Below, piece after piece: positions 50,994 to 55,076 of a stretch of DNA of 55,076 nt. Source of the DNA: JAHHUA01 sp036635475 (GTDB lineage: Bacteria; Bacillota; Clostridia; Oscillospirales; Ruminococcaceae). The stretch spans positions 1 to 55,076 of the forward strand of contig JAVWQH010000010.1 in NCBI GenBank assembly GCA_036635475.1. Direction: 5' to 3'. The position numbers and the translations under genes were made by a program. Below the pieces are notes generated by a model. It was not told the DNA's origin. It saw only the letters and a list, made by a program, of their open reading frames with translations, and did no database searches. The stretch's first letter is position 1. Every line of letters starts with the position of its first letter.

Positions 50994-51097
50994 ATTAATT
51001 TTCCCCTAACTTTTTTAAAATATTAAAATAAATTTGATGTATTTATAGAAAATTACAAGCTATTCTCTGCAGCGAAAAACCTATAATTTAAAACCAA

Positions 51098-51766
51098 TTA
51101 TCTGCACTTTTTATCAACTTTTTTTCCAATAAACCCGAATACAGATTGTATTATACATACTAAAATAACCACTAAAACTACTGATATATACATCACATTT
51201 TGGATTTTTCTATGGTAGCCGTAGCGAATTGCAATATCCCCCAGTCCTCCTGCTCCAACCGCCCCAGCCATTGCGGAATAGGCAATTAAAGTTATGGCTG
51301 TAATTGAAAAACCTCGTATAATTGAGGGCAATGCCTCCTGAATTAATACTTTTGTTATAATTTCAAAGGCTGTTGCGCCCATACATTCACAAGCTTCAAT
51401 CACTCCTTTGTCGATTTCTTCAAGGGAACTTTCCACCATTCTTGCCACAAAAGGTGCAGAACCGATTACAAGGGGTATTATTGCAGCAGTTGGACCGATT
51501 GCTTTTCCTACAATCGCCCTTGTCACAGGCATTACTGTTATTATCAAAATAATAAAGGGTATGCTCCTTAAAATATTCACAATCCAACCGAATATTTTAT
51601 TAAAAGCTGTATTTTCAAGTATGCTGTTTTTTTGCGTCACATACAATGCAATTCCCATTGGCAGTCCCAAAATATAGCTGAAAATTGTTGCAAAGAAAAC
51701 CATATATAATGTGTCAAAAGTTCCATCAAACAACAAAACAGCATATTGATTTAAAAATTCTTTCAT
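51098..51766 (-). CDS. metI: Methionine ABC permease MetI-like
   Basis: The 222-residue permease has five to six helices and the coupling-loop motif EACECMGATAFEIITKVLIQEALPSIIRGFSITAITLI. It abuts metN directly, so the pair is translationally linked. Length fits MetI (about 217 residues). Confidence 0.93.
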   Translation of the reverse strand: MKEFLNQYAVLLFDGTFDTLYMVFFATIFSYILGLPMGIALYVTQKNSILENTAFNKIFGWIVNILRSIPFIILIITVMPVTRAIVGKAIGPTAAIIPLVIGSAPFVARMVESSLEEIDKGVIEACECMGATAFEIITKVLIQEALPSIIRGFSITAITLIAYSAMAGAVGAGGLGDIAIRYGYHRKIQNVMYISVVLVVILVCIIQSVFGFIGKKVDKKCR

Positions 51767-52507
51767 CTATTCCACGCTCCAATCAAGCAATAATTTTGTA
51801 ATTTCCCCTTTTGGGTTTTCAAAAATGTCTTTTGTTGCTCCGCTTTCTGCCACCTCGCCATTGTCGATTACTGCCATTTTATTGCAAATTGCTCGCACAA
51901 CATTAATTTCGTGAGTTATTATAACCACTGTCACATCAAGATTTTGGCTGATATCTTTGAGCAATTTCAAAACCTGTTTTGTGGTTAGTGGGTCAAGTGC
52001 TGAAGTTGGCTCGTCACATAGCAAAACTTTTGGATTAGTTGCCAATGCTCTTGCAATTGCAACCCTTTGTTTTTGCCCTCCTGACAGTTCGCAAGGATAG
52101 GACAAAGCTTTATCTTCAAGCTGAACCAGCTTTAACAAGGCTTCAACTCTTGCTGTAATTTCTTCTTTATTTGCCTTGTTAATTTTAAGGGGAAAGGCAA
52201 TATTATCAAAAACATTTCTTTGCATCAAGAGATTATATCCTTGAAATACAACTCCCATTTCTTTGCGTATTTTTTGCATTTGCGAATTTTTAAGTTTTGC
52301 TGTTCTTGTGCCATCTATGATAATTTCTCCCTCTGTGGGCTTTTCCAACATAGAAAGACATCTCAACAATGTGCTTTTTCCTGCACCTGACATACCGATT
52401 ATGCCGAAAATATCCCCTTTGTCTATATGAATATTTACATTTTTCAAAGCATCTGTCACGTTTTTTCCGTTGTCAAATTTCTTCCACAAATTAATAATAT
52501 CAATCAT
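51767..52507 (-). CDS. metN: Methionine ABC transporter ATPase MetN-like
   Basis: The 246-residue ATPase has Walker A GMSGAGKST, signature LSGGQKQRVAIARAL, Walker B LLCDEPTSALD and switch His in THEINV. It lacks the C-terminal NIL domain (about 100 residues) that lets methionine inhibit E. coli MetN, so feedback inhibition may be absent. The ATG at 52507 follows GGAGGAATTT. It is preceded by a T-box. Confidence 0.92.
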   Translation of the reverse strand: MIDIINLWKKFDNGKNVTDALKNVNIHIDKGDIFGIIGMSGAGKSTLLRCLSMLEKPTEGEIIIDGTRTAKLKNSQMQKIRKEMGVVFQGYNLLMQRNVFDNIAFPLKINKANKEEITARVEALLKLVQLEDKALSYPCELSGGQKQRVAIARALATNPKVLLCDEPTSALDPLTTKQVLKLLKDISQNLDVTVVIITHEINVVRAICNKMAVIDNGEVAESGATKDIFENPKGEITKLLLDWSVE

Positions 52508-52527
52508 TTTAAATTCCTCCACATAAT

Positions 52528-52822
52528 AAAAAAAATCCCCCGTCCCTGACTTTCATCAAGGACGGGAGAATTAAAAAACTTCTCTCGTGTACCACCTTAG
52601 TTTATGTATTCCTCACGAAATACACCTCATCTGCTACGGATTTTTTAAAATCTTATAGCATATTGCTGTAACGGGCAAACCCGATATGGACTACATATCG
52701 CCCATATGGCTCAAAGACCATTTTCATTCAAACTTTATTTATCCTCTCTCACCAAACAAGGACTCTCTGGGAAATTCCATTTGAACTACTTTTCTTATCT
52801 ACGCCTCTGCTGTTATATTGTT
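52528..52822 (-). promoter_or_regulatory. T-box riboswitch, methionine-type
   Basis: The minus strand holds the T-box sequence AAGGTGGTAC (52599-52586 region), Stem I landmarks (AGTA, CAGAGAG, GGTGAGAG), a specifier-loop region with ATG at 52721-52719 before TTTGAGC, and a terminator (CCCGTCC / GGACGGG, 52539-52566) with a T-run. Uncharged tRNA-Met would stabilise the antiterminator and turn on metNIQ. The ATG specifier is the best reading, with context support. Confidence 0.85.
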
Positions 52823-52826
52823 TCAC

Positions 52827-52855
52827 ATTCTATAACTATTTTTTTCTTTTGTCAA
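52827..52855 (-). promoter_or_regulatory. Promoter of metNIQ
   Basis: TTGACA (52855-52850), 17-base spacer, TAGAAT (52832-52827). Confidence 0.85.
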
Positions 52856-52874
52856 GACTTTTTTGAAAAATAAT

Positions 52875-52908
52875 AGGCTTATAATTTCAAAATAGAATTT
52901 ATAAGCCT
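52875..52908. terminator. Hairpin upstream of metNIQ promoter
   Basis: AGGCTTATAA / TTATAAGCCT with a T-rich flank on the minus strand. It may block read-through into the T-box. The rest of 52909-53043 holds nothing recognised. Confidence 0.5.
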
Positions 52909-53043
52909 GTTTGATATTATTTTTATTTTACGATTAACAGCATCATAACTAATTGAAAACGTTCATTTCCCCCAATAATTCAGGCATTAGTGCAATAAGT
53001 TGCAAATAAGTTTGAATATTAAATTACGGAATGTATTTTATAA

Positions 53044-53083
53044 AACAAAAGGAACAGGTATCAAAACCTGCTCCCCTTTTGTT
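53044..53083 (-). terminator. Terminator of acyltransferase gene
   Basis: Stem AACAAAAGG(A)ACAGGT with its partner ACCTGCTCCCCTTTTGTT, T-rich, at the gene's 3' end. Confidence 0.75.
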
Positions 53084-54197
53084 AGTATAATTTTTTCAAG
53101 AACCGTAAATGTTTAAATTGAGATAGCCATATAATGCTTGCGGAAAATAAGATAGATGAAAATAAAGTAAAGAAAAATTTGCTGACGTTATTTTGTTGAG
53201 CATTTGGATTAAACATTCCAAGTATCATAGGATATGCAGTGCAGAAAATGATATGGGAAAAATAAATCAGCACACTTAAATCTCGCAGATATCTATAGAT
53301 TGGACTGGGTTTTAATTTTATATTTAGTAATAATAAAAACAAAAAAACTGTTGTTGGAACTAAGAAAAAATACATATTATAGTCTTTGGGAATATGCAAT
53401 AAGCCTAAAGTAAAAGCCTCTATACTCATTAATAAAAATGATAAAGTAAACAGAATTATCAGCTTTTTTGAGGTTGTAACGAAGTTGTTTTTGGCTAAAT
53501 ATGCGCCTAAAGCAATGAATATTATGCCAAAAAATAAACCGTTTCGAGTTGTTAAAAAAAGCAGATTGTACCGCTTGAAAATCGAGCCGATTACAGGGGT
53601 ATTAACTATAAATCCAAAATAACTATCCCCAAACAGTCCGATAATATACAAGGCAAAACCAATTAAAATTGTGCTTTTAATTGAGATGTATTTGAGGGAA
53701 AAATATATCGTTACAGTGGCAAAAATTAATGCAGCCATATACCAGAGATAGTCAGCAACACCTGTCAATAAAAGCCCTCGAATTGCAGAAAAAATAAAGT
53801 TTGTAATGGATTCATCAGATTGAAACCAAGAATAAGTGATATAAATAAAATAAATACCGCTCCAAATAATATACAATAAACAAAGACGTTTTATGTATTT
53901 TCTGAAATATTGAGAGTTTACATCGAAATAGTCAGAGGAAGAAGTATCTATCTTTTTAAAAAAGAAGTAACTTGCTGTTAAAAAGAAAAAAGGTACAGCC
54001 AATCTTGCTAATATTTGATTTAATTCAAAATTTAAAGGGGGACTGAAAGCGGATAGCGGCGAAGTGTGTATGCAAACAACAAAAATAGAACAAATAAATT
54101 TCATAAGGTCAACAGAATTAAAGTTTGTTGAAACTGTTTTGTCAGCAACTTCATTTTCACAACGTGAAGTTTTACAGTCTTCTGAAAGTGAATTCAT
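53082..54197 (-). CDS. Acyltransferase 3-family membrane protein
   Basis: The 371-residue protein has about ten helices and the family signatures SVDLMKFICSIFVVCIHTSP near the start and RLAVPFFFLTASYFFFKK. Such proteins O-acetylate or succinylate surface sugars. Start at 54197 follows AAAGGGGATTATAGT; it is preceded by a Cys/Ser-rich tail of about 25 residues. No sugar-synthesis genes are near. Confidence 0.87.
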   Translation of the reverse strand: MNSLSEDCKTSRCENEVADKTVSTNFNSVDLMKFICSIFVVCIHTSPLSAFSPPLNFELNQILARLAVPFFFLTASYFFFKKIDTSSSDYFDVNSQYFRKYIKRLCLLYIIWSGIYFIYITYSWFQSDESITNFIFSAIRGLLLTGVADYLWYMAALIFATVTIYFSLKYISIKSTILIGFALYIIGLFGDSYFGFIVNTPVIGSIFKRYNLLFLTTRNGLFFGIIFIALGAYLAKNNFVTTSKKLIILFTLSFLLMSIEAFTLGLLHIPKDYNMYFFLVPTTVFLFLLLLNIKLKPSPIYRYLRDLSVLIYFSHIIFCTAYPMILGMFNPNAQQNNVSKFFFTLFSSILFSASIIWLSQFKHLRFLKKLY

Positions 54198-54336
54198 ACT
54201 ATAATCCCCTTTTAATGTATTAATAAGCAATTATATATGTAATTACTGTAAAGTCAAGTGTTTTTGGAATAAATACATAATATGCTATTTTTTATATAAA
54301 TTGTATATTAAATAATATATGATTTTCTTGTAAAAT

Positions 54337-54371
54337 AAAAAGAAGTACTTCAATCAGTACTTCCCTTTTTA
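54337..54371 (-). terminator. Terminator of the 122-residue gene
   Basis: Stem GAAGTACT / AGTACTTC with a T-run on the minus strand. It resembles the hairpin at 39-72 of the window. Confidence 0.75.
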
Positions 54372-54468
54372 AACTTTATTTTCCTTGCATATGTTTTTTC
54401 TGTTAAATAATATCATTTCTTAATTCTGAATATTCATTTGATAAAATTCGATGATGAGCGGGAAAGGA

Positions 54469-54837
54469 TTATGCGTTGCAGTGAATAATTTCAATCTCGC
54501 CATCAACAAAGCCAACACCAATGCCTTTAAAGGTTTTCATTAGTGCTGAGTATTTGCCATCAATTAAGTAGTCACTTATCGTTTCTACAGCGGAGTTGAG
54601 TATTGTTTCCCATTCACATTCTTGTTGCCAGCTTAAAGGATTTTCTCTTGTGCCAAAGTCAAATGCCTCGTCACATGCCCAATCGTCATCTTTTAAATCA
54701 AAGCGACTTGTGCCAATCAATTCAATTGACCAGTTAAAATCTCCATCATCGTAAAGATTAAAGTTTAGTGCCACAATGTTTTCGGGAATTTCCGAATTTA
54801 ATATAGTATCAAGCCATTCTATTAAGTGCATTTCCAT
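54469..54837 (-). CDS. Small acidic protein of unknown function
   Basis: 122 residues, soluble, acidic (DDGDFNWSIELIG, FDLKDDDWACDEAFDFGTREN), without signal peptide. The size, charge and Trp/Asp content recall proteins often encoded beside toxins as immunity proteins, but no toxin gene is next to it here. I cannot assign a named family. ATG (54837) follows GGAGGGGCG. Confidence 0.65.
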   Translation of the reverse strand: MEMHLIEWLDTILNSEIPENIVALNFNLYDDGDFNWSIELIGTSRFDLKDDDWACDEAFDFGTRENPLSWQQECEWETILNSAVETISDYLIDGKYSALMKTFKGIGVGFVDGEIEIIHCNA

Positions 54838-54983
54838 AATATCGCCCCTCCAAATATAAATTTTTGTTCTTCATTATTTATTTGATTAAATTTGATTGTG
54901 TTGGTTTTCTTTTTGCTAGTTTCATAAAATCTCCAGAGGGAATGGTCAGACCTTTCACTACGATTATACCATTAATTTATATG

Positions 54984-55024
54984 AAAAAAAACCTAACTTT
55001 CTATTAACAGAAAATTAGGTTTTT
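54984..55024 (-). terminator. Terminator of tRNA-Pro
   Basis: Stem AACCTAA / TTAGGTT with a T-run on the minus strand, just after the tRNA. Confidence 0.8.
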
Positions 55025-55076
55025 TGGTCGAGGTGACAGGACTCGAACCTGCGGCATCTTGGTCCCAAACCAAGCA
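55025..55076 (-). tRNA. tRNA-Pro (TGG), partial
   Basis: On the minus strand the anticodon arm CTTGG-TTTGGGA-CCAAG (anticodon TGG), T-arm CAGGTTCGAGTCCTG and CACCTCGACCA with encoded CCA are present; the 5' acceptor and D-arm lie beyond the window end. Similar in body to the tRNA-Pro at 29699. Confidence 0.92.

Noticed and set aside
29699..55076. Two tRNA-Pro genes as ends of an integrated element
   Set aside because: The tRNAs differ in anticodon and orientation, no repeated attachment half is seen, and housekeeping genes fill the space between.

Overview
The window looks like chromosomal DNA of a low-GC, strictly anaerobic Clostridia-type Firmicute, probably an Oscillospiraceae/Ruminococcaceae relative. 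This is inferred from the AT-rich sequence with strong AGGAGG-type ribosome binding sites, a NAD(P)-linked [FeFe]-hydrogenase operon, rubrerythrin beside a PerR/Fur regulator, the spore genes spoVAC-spoVAD-spoVAE, a SpoIID-like protein and a T-box leader. No rRNA, CRISPR array, prophage or conjugative module was seen.

Layout. 1-2.2 kb: accessory stretch with a VapD-like two-gene cassette bracketed by direct repeats, a lipoprotein and a tiny membrane protein. 2.3-7.2 kb: cell-wall amidase, an F420-ligase-like enzyme, and a divergent YitT/MerR pair sharing a MerR-type promoter. 7.3-16.1 kb: a hydrogenase operon (minus strand: nuoE-like, ATPase, 2Fe-2S protein, nuoF-like, hydA) divergent from a sensory operon (plus strand: DRTGG protein, RsbT-like ATPase, hydrogenase-like FeS protein, second DRTGG protein, PHP protein). 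Palindromes between them include a Rex-like site. 16.1-20.9 kb: PTS enzyme I, a tryptophanase/tyrosine phenol-lyase homologue, and glutaminase. The lyase has a promoter, an 18-residue leader peptide with four consecutive Tyr codons and a strong terminator before its start, which is a candidate tyrosine attenuator. 21-24.1 kb: spoVA genes, rubrerythrin and PerR with its operator. 24.2-29.6 kb: orphan TRAP-type binding protein, a split ThrE-type exporter, a D,D-carboxypeptidase and a SpoIID-like protein.

29.7-35.9 kb: tRNA-Pro(CGG), a REP-associated transposase (RAYT) gene with REP sequences inside its own frame, unknown and membrane proteins, TrmL, DegV and a GNAT enzyme. 36.2-39.8 kb: the glycolytic run pgk-tpiA-gpmI. 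39.85-41.3 kb: a probable structured ncRNA with its own promoter and terminator, directly before a PBECR4-like nuclease-domain gene, then a membrane-anchored Cys-rich, metallothionein-like protein. 41.4-49.6 kb: flavin reductase, MATE transporter, small multidrug export family protein, polysaccharide flippase, TtcA-like thiolase, cysteine synthase, and a small envelope operon (SGNH hydrolase, DUF4358 lipoprotein, membrane protein). 49.6-50.1 kb: an AT-rich gap with DnaA-box-like motifs. 50.1-52.9 kb: methionine ABC transporter behind a T-box. 53-55 kb: acyltransferase, a small acidic unknown, and a partial tRNA-Pro(TGG).

Most notable: (i) the tyrosine-codon attenuator before the lyase, (ii) the divergent sensor module beside the hydrogenase, (iii) the ncRNA/PBECR4 pair, whose order resembles RNA-antitoxin loci, (iv) the repeat-bracketed VapD-like cassette, and (v) the RAYT gene that carries its own REPs. 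Functions rest on motif recognition by eye; no database search was possible.
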